Of a stretch of DNA of 64,000 nucleotides, positions 8,186-17,648 are shown one piece after another. This DNA is from Cyclobacteriaceae bacterium (GTDB taxonomy: Bacteria; Bacteroidota; Bacteroidia; Cytophagales; Cyclobacteriaceae), in assembly GCA_016786495.1 (NCBI GenBank), contig JAEUUJ010000077.1, positions 79,029-143,028 on the forward strand, written 5' to 3'. Each line of letters starts with the position of its first letter. The stretch's first letter is position 1. The position numbers and the translations under genes were made by a program. The notes under the pieces were generated by a model that did not search any database, was not told where the DNA came from, and worked only from the letters and a program-made list of their open reading frames with translations.

Positions 8186-9700
8186 TTAGAAAGGCGTGTC
8201 GTCACCGGATGGCGTTGGCGGCTCATCCAGGTTAGCGGCATTCAACCGGCTTTCACGGGTAATCATTCCGGAGAACGGATTGTCGGAAACAATTGGTGAA
8301 TCGAAATCAGCAAACTTGGTGTACTTGCCGATGAATTTAAGTTTTACGGTACCGGTTGAACCGTTCCGGTGCTTGGCGATAATCACCTCACCCATGCCTT
8401 GTGTTGGCAATCCTTCTTCGTCAACGGTAATCTTATAATATTCCGGACGATACAGGAACATTACGATGTCGGCATCTTGTTCGATGGAACCCGATTCACG
8501 CAAGTCGGAAAGTTGCGGACGCTTGTCGCCACCGCGCGTTTCAACACCCCGGCTTAACTGCGACAGTGCCAGTACAGGAACCGAAAGTTCTTTTGCGATG
8601 CCTTTCAGTGCACGCGAGATAGACGCAATCTCCTGTTCGCGGTTACCCGCTGAATCGCCACGCATCAACTGAAGATAATCGACAATGATTAACTCAATGT
8701 TGTGCTCTGATTTTAATCTGCGGCATTTCGCCCGAAGTTCAAGAATGGAAAGTGCCGGTGTATCGTCAATAAATATGGGTGCTGCGGAAAGACGATTGGT
8801 TTTGTGAACAAGCTGTTGCCATTCGAAATCGGCAAGCTGGCCTTTGCGGATTTTTTCACCTTCCAATTCCGCTTCCGCGGAAATCATACGATTCACCAAC
8901 TGAACGGAAGCCATCTCCAATGAGAAGATTGCCACCGGACGTTTAAAGTCGACTGCTGCGTTGCGCATGGCGGAAACCACGAACGCAGTTTTACCCATAC
9001 CGGGACGGGCCGCGATAATCACCAGGTCTGAGTTTTGCCAGCCCGACGTCATCCGGTCAAGCGCAGAAAATCCGGTTGGTACTCCGGTGAGTCCGTCTTT
9101 ATGTTCTTTTAACTTCTGAAGTTCCTGGATGGCCCGATACATGAGGTTTTTCATGTTATCGTAGTTCTTCCGCAAGTTCGAATCAGAGATCGCAAAGATC
9201 GACTGCTCGGTTTTGTCGAGCAGTTCAAACACATCGGTCGTGTCTTCGTAGGCATCCTGATGAACCTGCGAAGCGATGTGGATCAAATCGCGCTTAATGG
9301 CCATTTCGATGATCACGCGGGCGTGGTACTCGATGTTGGCTGCGGAACTGACTTTCGAGGTTAGTTCTGCGATGTAATAAGCGCCACCGATCAGTTCAAT
9401 CTTGCCGTCTTTGCGCAACTGGTTTACCACGGTACGCATATCCACCGGCTCGGAACTCTTGAACAGCGTAATGATTGCGGTGTAGATTTCGCGGTGCGAT
9501 TCGGAATAAAAATGCTCGGGTTTTAGAAACTCAACAACAGCGTTAAGGGCACTCTTTTCTAACATGAGCGCACCTAACACTGCTTCTTCCAGTTCAAGCG
9601 CCTGAGGTGGCAACTTGCCGATGCTTTCCGAGATGTCTCTCGGCATAAGCTTGGTCGACTTATTGCTTAACCTGATGGACGTTGACCGGTTCTGTTCCAT
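8186..9700 (-). CDS. dnaB: Replicative DNA helicase DnaB
   Basis: The 504-residue protein is full length for DnaB and has no intein. The N-terminal helical domain (about 28-135) begins PPQALELEEAVLGALMLEKSAL. After a linker comes the RecA-like domain with GVPTGFSALDRMTSGWQ, Walker A ARPGMGKT (231-238), FSLEMASVQLVNRM, the IIVDYLQLMRG Walker B block, ALSQLSRGVETRGGDKRPQLSDLRESG and the Arg-finger region MFLYRPEYY. DnaB unwinds the template ahead of the replisome as a homohexamer. The short acidic/proline tail (DEPPTPSGDDTPF) is species-variable. It is transcribed alone. Confidence 0.98.
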   Translation of the reverse strand: MEQNRSTSIRLSNKSTKLMPRDISESIGKLPPQALELEEAVLGALMLEKSALNAVVEFLKPEHFYSESHREIYTAIITLFKSSEPVDMRTVVNQLRKDGKIELIGGAYYIAELTSKVSSAANIEYHARVIIEMAIKRDLIHIASQVHQDAYEDTTDVFELLDKTEQSIFAISDSNLRKNYDNMKNLMYRAIQELQKLKEHKDGLTGVPTGFSALDRMTSGWQNSDLVIIAARPGMGKTAFVVSAMRNAAVDFKRPVAIFSLEMASVQLVNRMISAEAELEGEKIRKGQLADFEWQQLVHKTNRLSAAPIFIDDTPALSILELRAKCRRLKSEHNIELIIVDYLQLMRGDSAGNREQEIASISRALKGIAKELSVPVLALSQLSRGVETRGGDKRPQLSDLRESGSIEQDADIVMFLYRPEYYKITVDEEGLPTQGMGEVIIAKHRNGSTGTVKLKFIGKYTKFADFDSPIVSDNPFSGMITRESRLNAANLDEPPTPSGDDTPF

Positions 9701-9740
9701 TTATAGTGATTGTTGGAATTGTTGCTCTTCAATTGGATGA

Positions 9741-9748
9741 CAAACGTA
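9741..9748 (-). promoter_or_regulatory. Candidate -7 box of the dnaB promoter
   Basis: Read on the minus strand this is TACGTTTG, an exact TAnnTTTG match. It would place the transcription start near 9734, about 34 bp before the dnaB ATG. No clear -33 TTTG was found at the usual spacing. Confidence 0.4.
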
Positions 9749-9967
9749 AAGAAGCGCAACACGTTTTTTTAATTTCGGCATAAATAGTTGTTAACAAAGG
9801 AATAACAGTATCGTTCTTAAAATTGTGCATAAATTCCGATGAATATTTTTTGAGATGTTGAAAAAAATTTGATACATCCTTCACGATCTGAAACTATTCC
9901 TGAATAAGTAGGGCGTAAATTGCAGACCACGAACATTTTACTTTATTTTAGGAACAAATAATACCCA

Positions 9968-11335
9968 ATGCCCAAGCCACAACGAATTCATTTCATTGCC
10001 ATCGGCGGAAGCGTAATGCACAACCTCGCCATTGCCCTTAAGAATCAGGGACATACCGTTACCGGCTCGGACGATGAAATCTTTGAACCTTCGCGGTCGG
10101 CACTGGATAAAAGTGGCTTACTGCCAAAAAGCGATGGTTGGAATCCCGCCCTGCTCGACAATTCGATTGACGCGGTAATCCTGGGCATGCACGCCAAAAA
10201 GGACAATCCGGAGTTACTCAAGGCTCAGCAACTCGGCCTCAAGATCTACTCCTTTCCTGAATATATCTACAATCATTCGATTGATAAACAACGTGTTATC
10301 ATTGCCGGAAGTCATGGTAAAACAACCATCACCGGAATCGTGGTTCACGTATTGAATTTTTATAACCGCTCATTCGATTACGTGATTGGCGCCCGGATCA
10401 AAGGCGTTGACAATCCGGTGAAGCTGTCAGATGCACCCCTCATTGTGATTGAAGGTGACGAGTACCTGTGTTCAGCGCTTGACCCCACTCCTAAATTCCT
10501 GCGTTATCAGCATCACATCGGGCTGATCAGTGGCGTGGCGTGGGATCACGCCAATGTATTCCCAACCGAAGAAGAATACCTGAAGCAGTTCGACAAATTT
10601 GCCGACCAGACTCCCAAGAGCGGAATTTTGATTTTCTGCGATTCCGACCCGATGGTTTCGGTGGTGGGCAACAAGCAACGTGCAGATGTAATTAGTGTGC
10701 CTTACAAAGCTCATTCTCACGCACTTGAGAACGGTCAGGAATACTTAACAAACGGTAAAGAACGCATTCCGATTAAGATCTTCGGCAACCATAATCTTCA
10801 AAACATCAACGGAGCAAAAGAACTCCTGAAAAAGATCGGGATCAGCAGCGAGCAGTTTTATAAGGCAATCTCATCATTTGAAGGAGCCGCAGGACGGCTC
10901 GAGAAAGTCAAAGAATCCCGTTCGACCGTGGTGTTCAAAGATTATGCACATGCTCCGTCTAAAGTAAAAGCCAGCGTGCGGGCAGTGAAGGAGCTCTATC
11001 CCACCCGGGATGTGGTGGCATGCCTGGAACTGCACACGTTCAGCAGCCTGAACAAGAGCTATCTCCCCCAATACAAAGATTCTCTCAAAGGGATCAATCA
11101 GGCAATCGTTTTCTTCAATCCCGAAAAAGTTAAAGCCAAAAACCTGGAGCCGCTTACCGAGGCCGACATCAAAGCCGCGTTTGGCGGGAATAACCTGACC
11201 GTGTTTGACGATGCTGCGAAACTCGAAGCCTTTCTGGCGGCTCAACCATGGGACAATAAAAACCTGTTGATGATGAGCTCCGGTAACTTTGCCGGCTTCA
11301 ACATCCAAACCCTTGCTGAAAAACTTTTGGCCTAG
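9968..11335 (+). CDS. mpl: Mur ligase-family protein, Mpl-like (murein tripeptide ligase)
   Basis: The 455-residue protein has the three Mur-ligase domains. The N-terminal Rossmann-like domain begins HFIAIGGSVMHNLAIALKNQGHTVTGSDDE. The ATPase centre carries the P-loop GSHGKTT (114-120), VIEGDEYL and WDHANVFPT. The C-terminal part includes FGNHNLQNINGA, FEGAAGRLE and VFKDYAHAPSKVKA. The N-terminus resembles MurC, but the GSV rather than GTG start and the HAP block are like Mpl, which joins UDP-MurNAc to a recycled tripeptide. In Bacteroidota this homologue is widespread beside genuine MurC. Whether it acts in recycling here is inferred from family resemblance. Confidence 0.8.
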   Translation: MPKPQRIHFIAIGGSVMHNLAIALKNQGHTVTGSDDEIFEPSRSALDKSGLLPKSDGWNPALLDNSIDAVILGMHAKKDNPELLKAQQLGLKIYSFPEYIYNHSIDKQRVIIAGSHGKTTITGIVVHVLNFYNRSFDYVIGARIKGVDNPVKLSDAPLIVIEGDEYLCSALDPTPKFLRYQHHIGLISGVAWDHANVFPTEEEYLKQFDKFADQTPKSGILIFCDSDPMVSVVGNKQRADVISVPYKAHSHALENGQEYLTNGKERIPIKIFGNHNLQNINGAKELLKKIGISSEQFYKAISSFEGAAGRLEKVKESRSTVVFKDYAHAPSKVKASVRAVKELYPTRDVVACLELHTFSSLNKSYLPQYKDSLKGINQAIVFFNPEKVKAKNLEPLTEADIKAAFGGNNLTVFDDAAKLEAFLAAQPWDNKNLLMMSSGNFAGFNIQTLAEKLLA

Positions 11336-11352
11336 CTCCTCATCCTGTTTAC

Positions 11353-12156
11353 ATGAAATTAAACCTGCGCAACCCTGTTTGTTTTTTCGATCTCGAAACA
11401 ACAGGCACGAACATCACTACCGACCGGATCATTGAGATTGCCGTTGTCAAGCTGATGCCGAACGGAGAAACCGTTACCAAAACCAACCTGATCAACCCGG
11501 AGATGACTATTCTTCCTGAGTCGACTGCGATACACGGTATCAGCAACGAGGATGTTCAGGGTAAACCAACTTTCAAGGAGGTGGCAAAAGAGTACGCGAA
11601 GTTCATGGAGGGTTGCGACCTGTCGGGCTTTAACATCCTGAAGTTTGATGTACCGATGCTCGTGGAAGAATTTATCCGGGCCGGAGTTGAGTTCGACTAT
11701 AGCCGGAAAAAGATTATCGACTCGCAAAGAATTTTCCACCTCATGGAGAAGCGTACGCTTGCTGCCGCGTATAAATTTTACGTTAACAAAGACCTGGAGA
11801 ATTCTCACAGCGCTGAAGCGGATACCATTGCTTCCCTGGAGGTGCTGGCAGCTCAGGTTCAACGGTATGAAAACCAAGTGGTTACTGACTCGCTCGGAAA
11901 ACAAATTGGCGAGATCAAAAATGACATGGAGGTACTTGGAAAACTCACAACATCCGATCTCGTTGACCTTGCATGCCGCATGGTCGTTAACGGCAAGGGC
12001 GAAGAGATTTTCAACTTCGGTAAGCACAAAGGCAAAGTGGTTACTTCGGTTCTAAAGGAAGAGCCGGCCTACTACGACTGGATGATGAATGGCGACTTCC
12101 CGATGGACACCAAACGGAAACTGACGGAGATCAAGCTGCGGTCGTTTAAAAAGTAA
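11353..12156 (+). CDS. DnaQ-like DEDDh 3'-5' exonuclease
   Basis: The 267-residue protein has an N-terminal RNase-T/DnaQ exonuclease domain: Exo I FFDLETTGTNITTDRIIEIA (Asp/Glu at about 13 and 15), Exo II GFNILKFDVPMLVEEF and Exo III HSAEADTIASLEVL (His/Asp). The C-terminal part after about 215 (IFNFGKHKGKVV ... YYDWMMNGDFPMDTKRKL) is the small domain often attached to Bacteroidota DnaQ-like proteins. It may be a proofreading or repair exonuclease; whether it is the DNA polymerase III epsilon subunit cannot be decided from sequence alone. It follows mpl by 17 bp. Confidence 0.85.
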   Translation: MKLNLRNPVCFFDLETTGTNITTDRIIEIAVVKLMPNGETVTKTNLINPEMTILPESTAIHGISNEDVQGKPTFKEVAKEYAKFMEGCDLSGFNILKFDVPMLVEEFIRAGVEFDYSRKKIIDSQRIFHLMEKRTLAAAYKFYVNKDLENSHSAEADTIASLEVLAAQVQRYENQVVTDSLGKQIGEIKNDMEVLGKLTTSDLVDLACRMVVNGKGEEIFNFGKHKGKVVTSVLKEEPAYYDWMMNGDFPMDTKRKLTEIKLRSFKK

Positions 12157-12159
12157 TCC

Positions 12160-12310
12160 TTCACACACTCAGAATGACAAAGGGATGTTTCGCTGCGCTC
12201 AGCATGACGTGCAGGTAAAAATGCCGGACGGGAGATGCTTCGCTGCGCTTAGCATGACGTTCAGGTAAAATACAGGACGGGGAATTCTTCGCTGCGCTCT
12301 AAATGACAAC
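12160..12310. repeat. Tandem imperfect repeats with core TTCGCTGCGCTcAGcATGAC
   Basis: Full copies start at 12189, 12239 and 12288 (periods 50 and 49 bp), and a shorter degenerate copy starts at 12160. Each carries TTCGCTGCGCT followed by an A-G-C/A-ATGAC segment; the first two also share CAGGTAAAA and GGACGGG. A related core (TTCGCTCCGTTCAGAA) occurs at 44178-44193. The sequence lies between two genes and overlaps neither. Confidence 0.8.
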
Positions 12311-12355
12311 AGGGACGAATGCCTTATACGTTCAGCATCGCGTCCCTGCGTTTTT
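12310..12355 (+). terminator. Terminator-like hairpin
   Basis: An 8-bp stem, CAGGGACG (12310-12317) and CGTCCCTG (12341-12348), is followed by CG and five T. Inner bases CGAATGC and GCATCG can extend the pairing. It could end transcription from the exonuclease gene after the repeat block. Confidence 0.65.
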
Positions 12356-12401
12356 ATTCCAGCCTCAACCCTCTCGCGAGGACTCAGGTCCTATACATTT
12401 C

Positions 12402-13202
12402 CTACTTGTATTTTTCGTAGTACTTCATCGCCTTAGGCAATTGCTTATTAAGATCGGCAATGCGTGTTTCATCCGAAGGGTGCGTTGAAAGCCATTCCGG
12501 TGAACTTCCTTTGTTTCCCGCAGCCATACGTTCCCAAAACTGGGGTGCTTCATGCGGATCGTACCCGGCAATGGCCATGAAAATCAAACCGATTTCATCA
12601 GCCTCCGACTCGTGTGTGCGTGAGAATTTCAGCATTCCCACCTGAGAGCCAAGTCCGACTGCCTGATAAAATATCTGACTGGTCATGGTCGGATTTTGTC
12701 CCATGGCTGCGCTCACAGAACTTAATCCCAGTTGCTGAAGTAATCCCTGGCTCATCCGTTCACGTCCGTGGTTTGCGATAGCGTGAGCAACTTCGTGTCC
12801 CATTACCACCGCTACTCCAGCTTCGTCCTTACAAATCGGCATAATGCCGGTATAAAACGCAACCTTTCCGCCCGGCATACACCAAGCGTTAACCGTTTTC
12901 GGATCATCGATCAGGTTAAATTCCCAGTTAAACCCGGCCAACTGGTCGGATAAGTTCTTTTCTGCGAGATAACGTTCCACTGCTTTTTGAATGCGTGCAC
13001 CGACATTCTTCACCATCGCAGTTTGTTGTGCGTTGGTTGACAACGGGCCTTTGGCGAGAACCTCGCGGTATTCCTTATCCGCCATCGGGATGATTTCACT
13101 ATTCGAAACAAGATTGAGTTGCTTACGTCCGGTTAACGGAACAGTAGCGCACGCATAAATTACCGCGGTAATAACGGTGAGGAAGATAGCTTTTTTAAGC
13201 AT
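12402..13202 (-). CDS. M48-family metallopeptidase lipoprotein
   Basis: I start at the ATG at 13202, since it gives a lipoprotein signal (MLKKAIFLTVITAVIYAC, Cys18). The in-frame ATG at 13250 would add a 16-residue non-signal extension. The mature protein carries the BepA/LoiP-type region: TGRKQLNLVSNSEI, WCMPGGKVAFYTGI, zinc motif HEVAH within VVMGHEVAHAIANHGRERMS, and the third ligand in ESEADEIGLIFMAIAGYDP. The family degrades or chaperones misfolded envelope proteins; periplasmic membrane-anchored action is inferred. It is convergent with the exonuclease gene and divergent from the amylase gene. Confidence 0.92.
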   Translation of the reverse strand: MLKKAIFLTVITAVIYACATVPLTGRKQLNLVSNSEIIPMADKEYREVLAKGPLSTNAQQTAMVKNVGARIQKAVERYLAEKNLSDQLAGFNWEFNLIDDPKTVNAWCMPGGKVAFYTGIMPICKDEAGVAVVMGHEVAHAIANHGRERMSQGLLQQLGLSSVSAAMGQNPTMTSQIFYQAVGLGSQVGMLKFSRTHESEADEIGLIFMAIAGYDPHEAPQFWERMAAGNKGSSPEWLSTHPSDETRIADLNKQLPKAMKYYEKYK

Positions 13203-13265
13203 ACGGGTTAATTTTAGACTAAAATACAAATCTACGAGGTTCTCACACACTACAATTTACACGCC

Positions 13266-15125
13266 ATGCCCGCAAAACTCATTTTACGATCTGTCATCCT
13301 GCTGATCTTGTTTGGCAGTTCAGCGTTCGCGCAAAAGCAACAAATTGATATTCAGCGTATAGACCCGGCTTTTTGGTGGGCCGGAATGAAAAATCCGGAA
13401 CTGCAGGTATTGGTGTACGGTGCGAATATTTCTGCAGCTACCGTAACGATGCGCTATCCCGGTGTGGAAATTACGCGCATCGAAAAAACAGAAAACCCCA
13501 ACTACCAATTTCTCTTTCTCAACATCAGCGCGGAAGCAAAACCCGGAGTGATCCCCATCACCTTTGCATCCGGAAAGAAGAAGCGCGTACTGAATTACGA
13601 ATTGAAGAAGCGTGAAAAGAGTGGCTCGGAGTATACAGGCTTTAACGCATCGGATGTGATTTACCTGCTTATGCCCGATCGCTTTGCCAATGGCGATGAA
13701 ACAAACGACTACGTGGCCGGCATGCTGGAGAAACCCAACCGGGCAGAACTTTTTGGCCGTCATGGTGGCGACATTAAAGGCGTTGAAAGCAAACTCGATT
13801 ATCTCAAAGATTTGGGCGTAACCGCATTATGGCTAAATCCGGTTTTGGAAAACAATCAGGCACACTCAACCTATCACGGGTATGCCATCAGCGACTTTTA
13901 TAAAGTTGATCCGCGCTTCGGAACCAACGAAGATTTTCGCATACTCACCAAACGTACCCACGAGAAGGGTATGAAGATGATCATGGACATGGTATTCAAC
14001 CATGCCGGCAGTGAAACGTGGTTTGTGAAAGATCCGCCACAGAAAGACTGGGTTCACCAGTTTCCGGAATACACCAACTCTAACTATCGCCTGTCGATCA
14101 GCATTGATCCGTATGCATCAAAAGTTGATACAGACAAAATGCAGCAAGGCTGGTTCGACCGGCACATGCCTGATTTGAACCAACACAACAAATTACTGGC
14201 AACCTACCTGATTCAGAACAGCATCTGGTGGATCGAATATGCACAACTCGATGGCATTCGGATGGATACACATCCCTATCCGTACAAAGATTTTATGTCG
14301 GCCTGGTGTAAGCAGGTACTGGATGAATACCCGAACTTCAACATCGTGGGTGAAGTATGGGAAGAGCGGGTGTTACTTACCTCCTACTTCCAGCGCAATT
14401 CGAAAAATAGTGATGGCTACCAGGGCAATCTGCCGAGCATAACCGACTTTCCATTGAAATCAGCGCTCAACACGGCGTTCAACGAGCGCGATGGCTGGGA
14501 AGAGGGTTTGTTGAGAATCTACTATGTGCTGATTCAGGATTTCGCGTATACCGAACCCAATAACAACGTAATCTTCCTCGATAACCACGATATCACACGA
14601 TTTGCAACCTCCGTGGGCGAAGACATCAATAAGCAGAAGATGGGGTTTGCTGCGCTCCTCACGTTGCGCGGAATTCCGCAGTTGTTCTATGGCGGTGAGA
14701 TTGGCATGCCGGGTGACGGTGGCAATCATGGCAAGCTTCGTGCGGACATGCCGGGCGGCTGGAAAGGCGACACACGAAGTGTGTTTACCGAGGCCGGACG
14801 CACAGCAAGCGAGAACGAACTGTTCCACTACATCAGCACCATTCTTAACTGGCGAAAATCAAAATCCGTTATTCACAACGGTAAGCTGATGCACTTCATT
14901 CCGGAGAACGGTATTTATGTTTACTTCCGGTACACCGATACGGAGAGCGTGATGGTGATCCTGAATAACAATTCGGAAGAGAAGACCTTAACCACGCAGC
15001 GCTTCAACGAACGATTGCAGGGATTTAACTCGGCCGAAAATATTGTAACCAAACAAACCGTTAGTAACTTGCAGTCAATTGTGTTGCCCGGCAAATCGGC
15101 AACCATACTGGAGTTAAGGAAGTAA
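13266..15125 (+). CDS. Secreted GH13 alpha-amylase-family enzyme (cyclomaltodextrinase/neopullulanase-like)
   Basis: The 619-residue precursor has a signal peptide (about 1-22, ending SSAFAQ). An N-terminal beta-sandwich (about 28-115) follows, as in neopullulanases and SusA. The barrel starts at VIYLLMPDRFANGD (131-144) and shows region I DMVFNH (241-246), nucleophile Asp334 in GIRMDT, acid/base Glu363 in GEVWE, and region IV FLDNHD (Asp442). A C-terminal beta domain ends the protein. It should hydrolyse alpha-1,4-glucans or cyclodextrins in the periplasm. No susC/susD pair is adjacent, so it is a stand-alone enzyme and not part of a local polysaccharide utilisation locus. Confidence 0.93.
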   Translation: MPAKLILRSVILLILFGSSAFAQKQQIDIQRIDPAFWWAGMKNPELQVLVYGANISAATVTMRYPGVEITRIEKTENPNYQFLFLNISAEAKPGVIPITFASGKKKRVLNYELKKREKSGSEYTGFNASDVIYLLMPDRFANGDETNDYVAGMLEKPNRAELFGRHGGDIKGVESKLDYLKDLGVTALWLNPVLENNQAHSTYHGYAISDFYKVDPRFGTNEDFRILTKRTHEKGMKMIMDMVFNHAGSETWFVKDPPQKDWVHQFPEYTNSNYRLSISIDPYASKVDTDKMQQGWFDRHMPDLNQHNKLLATYLIQNSIWWIEYAQLDGIRMDTHPYPYKDFMSAWCKQVLDEYPNFNIVGEVWEERVLLTSYFQRNSKNSDGYQGNLPSITDFPLKSALNTAFNERDGWEEGLLRIYYVLIQDFAYTEPNNNVIFLDNHDITRFATSVGEDINKQKMGFAALLTLRGIPQLFYGGEIGMPGDGGNHGKLRADMPGGWKGDTRSVFTEAGRTASENELFHYISTILNWRKSKSVIHNGKLMHFIPENGIYVYFRYTDTESVMVILNNNSEEKTLTTQRFNERLQGFNSAENIVTKQTVSNLQSIVLPGKSATILELRK

Positions 15126-15127
15126 GC

Positions 15128-15742
15128 ATGAAGATTTTCGCAATCGGCAGAAATTACGTTGAGCATATTCAGGAGCTCAATAACGAGCGGCCTGACGAGC
15201 CGGTGGTTTTCACCAAGCCCGACACCGCCATTTTGCGGAACAATGCTCCGTTCTACCTGCCTGATTTTTCAAAAGACATTCACCATGAGGTGGAACTGGT
15301 GCTGCGGGTGTGTAAGGAAGGAAAGAACATTGAGGAGAAATTTGCGCATAAGTACTTCGATGCCATTGGTTTAGGCATTGATTTTACCGCACGCGATTTG
15401 CAGCAGAAAGCGAAGGAAAAGGGGCTGCCGTGGGATATCGCGAAAGGTTTCAACGGCTCGGCACCGATGTCTGACAAGTTTATTCCGGTACGTGAGTTCA
15501 AAAATTTAAAGGATATCAATTTCAGTTTGCAGATTGATGGCGAGTTGAAGCAGAAAGGAAATACGAGCCTGATGCTGTTCAGCTTTGATTACATCATTGC
15601 TTACCTGTCGAAATTTTTTACGTTGCGCACCGGTGATTTGATCTTTACCGGGACGCCAAAGGGAGTGAGTGCAGTGAAGGTTGGAAACGTTTTATCGGGG
15701 TATATCGAGAATGAAAAGTTGCTGGAATTTGAAGTTAAGTAA
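15128..15742 (+). CDS. Fumarylacetoacetate hydrolase-family protein
   Basis: The 204-residue protein covers the FAH C-terminal catalytic fold: MKIFAIGRNYVEHI, VFTKPDTAIL, the metal-binding HHEVELVLRVCKEG (Glu-x-Glu), GLGIDFTARDLQQKAKEKGLPW, and IFTGTPKGVSAVKVGNVLSGYIE. It is most like FAHD1/YcgM-type enzymes, which act as acylpyruvate hydrolases or oxaloacetate decarboxylases. Exact substrate unknown. It starts 2 bp after the amylase gene and overlaps the following M23 gene by 32 bp, so the group is likely one transcript. Confidence 0.9.
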   Translation: MKIFAIGRNYVEHIQELNNERPDEPVVFTKPDTAILRNNAPFYLPDFSKDIHHEVELVLRVCKEGKNIEEKFAHKYFDAIGLGIDFTARDLQQKAKEKGLPWDIAKGFNGSAPMSDKFIPVREFKNLKDINFSLQIDGELKQKGNTSLMLFSFDYIIAYLSKFFTLRTGDLIFTGTPKGVSAVKVGNVLSGYIENEKLLEFEVK

Positions 15743-17648
15743 GGTAGTAATATGCATATCGCTTCTGATTGCCCACACGGCATCAGGACAGTTTAGTGAA
15801 ACGGATTCGGCAGCTTCTGCAAAACCCCGCGAACAGGAACGCTACATCTTCCCCATCAAACCCGGGTCAACCGGCTCGCTGGCCGGAACCATGGGCGAAC
15901 TCCGCAGTACTCACTTTCATTCCGGAATCGACATCCGCACCAACAATGAAATCGGGTGGCCGGTGCTAGCCGCCAAAAGTGGTTACATCTCCCGGGCCGG
16001 AGTAAGTCCGGTGGGGTATGGTAACGTACTCTACATTACCCATCCCGACGGGAATACCACGGTGTACGGTCACCTGGATAAGTTTAAAGGGGCCGTTGGC
16101 GACTACATCCTGAAAGAACGGTATCGCAAAAAGCAATCTTCAATTGATTTGGATTTCGCTCCGAATATCTTCCCGGTTAAACAAGGCGACACCATCGCCT
16201 ATGCCGGTAATACAGGATCATCGGGTGGTCCGCATCTTCATTTCAATATTCAACGCGATGAGATAGCGCTCGACCCGCTCAATTTTGATTTTAGTGAAAT
16301 CCGTGACGGTGCTCCTCCGGTAGTGCAGAAGATAGCATTGAAAACACTGGATATTAATTCCCGCATTAACGACCGGTTCGGACGTTTCGAATTTTATGCG
16401 TCTCATACCGGAAGCAATTATTCACTCAACACCCCTATTCTGGCTTCCGGAACAATCGGAATTGAGGTATTGGGATTTGATCGCGTGGATAACGCACGCT
16501 ACCGTTGTGGCATCAATTACATTGAGGTTTATGTAGACAGTGTTCGCATTTTCAGTCAAAAAATTGAAGAGCTTAACCTGAAAGATCCTCGTGCCATTTA
16601 CAGTCTGATTGATTACAAAGCACATCGCAGCTACGGCAATCGCTTTTACAAACTCTATATTGATGACGGCAACACGCTTGGGTTTTATTCAACGTCTCCG
16701 GGAAACGGCCAGATTCGCGTTGACTCCACCAAAACTTCAACCATCCGGATTGTGTTAAAAGACATCTACGGAAATGCAAGCCAGGTGAAGTTGCAATTGA
16801 AACCGGTTGCCGTTGTTAAAGAAGTAAAGTTTTTGGAGCCCGCCACGGTTCCGGCTGCCTACGACATCCAGGACAACACGCTGAGCATTATTACGAAAAC
16901 CTGCCCGGCAGTACCTGCAAGATTTTACGTGAATGGAACCGAACATCCGATTGAGCCGGACTACTTCAACGCGGGCAAATCGGTTTATCTGTTCGATCTG
17001 CGGAAGCAGATTCCGGACTCCATTAACGTGTGCGGTCAAACCCTGATCCCCAACATCAAGGCAACGGTACCTTCCGGAGTGGACTTCAAATATTACAGCG
17101 AACGAATTGACGTTCAATTACCGAAAGGTTCGTTGTTTGATACATTGTATTTGAACACGAATCATACGCTTCGTCCCGACAGTTCGGAAGTTTTTACGGT
17201 TGGAAGTCCGTTTGTTCCCCTGAACCGGTTCGTGACGGTGTCGCTGAAGCCCGTGGGTAACTACCCTGCCGACAAACGGACAGCGGTATACCGCATGATT
17301 GGTAAGGGATATGGCTATGAAGGTGGAAAGTGGCTTAATGGAAGCATTAGTTTTACCACGCGGGAGTTTGGAAACTTTGTGATTCTGGAGGATAACGTTC
17401 CTCCAACGATCCAGGTGATTTACATCAACAATCAGGCGGCAAGATTCAAGATTAAAGACGCCCTGTCGGGCATCAATTCATTTGAAGCAACACTGAATGG
17501 AAAATGGTTGCTGATGAATTACGATGCGAAATCGAACACCATCATGTCGGAGAAGTTGAACAAGCACGAATTACTAAAAGGTGACTTGGTGTTAACCGTG
17601 ACCGACAATGCCGGCAACAAGAAAATCATTAAACATCGCATACCATGA
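15711..17648 (+). CDS. Secreted M23-family peptidase
   Basis: The ATG at 15711 gives a signal peptide (LSKVVICISLLIAHTASGQ) and a 645-residue product; an earlier in-frame ATG at 15681 is less likely. The N-terminal third is the LytM/M23 domain: GTMGELRSTHFHSGIDIRT with the zinc motif H70-x3-D74, VYGHLDKF, and GPHLHFNI near residue 190. The remaining 430 residues are beta-rich with no motif I can name. M23 enzymes cut peptide crosslinks in murein, or act as non-catalytic activators; the conserved HxxxD and HxH argue for an active enzyme. It overlaps bcp by 4 bp. Confidence 0.9.
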   Translation: MKSCWNLKLSKVVICISLLIAHTASGQFSETDSAASAKPREQERYIFPIKPGSTGSLAGTMGELRSTHFHSGIDIRTNNEIGWPVLAAKSGYISRAGVSPVGYGNVLYITHPDGNTTVYGHLDKFKGAVGDYILKERYRKKQSSIDLDFAPNIFPVKQGDTIAYAGNTGSSGGPHLHFNIQRDEIALDPLNFDFSEIRDGAPPVVQKIALKTLDINSRINDRFGRFEFYASHTGSNYSLNTPILASGTIGIEVLGFDRVDNARYRCGINYIEVYVDSVRIFSQKIEELNLKDPRAIYSLIDYKAHRSYGNRFYKLYIDDGNTLGFYSTSPGNGQIRVDSTKTSTIRIVLKDIYGNASQVKLQLKPVAVVKEVKFLEPATVPAAYDIQDNTLSIITKTCPAVPARFYVNGTEHPIEPDYFNAGKSVYLFDLRKQIPDSINVCGQTLIPNIKATVPSGVDFKYYSERIDVQLPKGSLFDTLYLNTNHTLRPDSSEVFTVGSPFVPLNRFVTVSLKPVGNYPADKRTAVYRMIGKGYGYEGGKWLNGSISFTTREFGNFVILEDNVPPTIQVIYINNQAARFKIKDALSGINSFEATLNGKWLLMNYDAKSNTIMSEKLNKHELLKGDLVLTVTDNAGNKKIIKHRIP

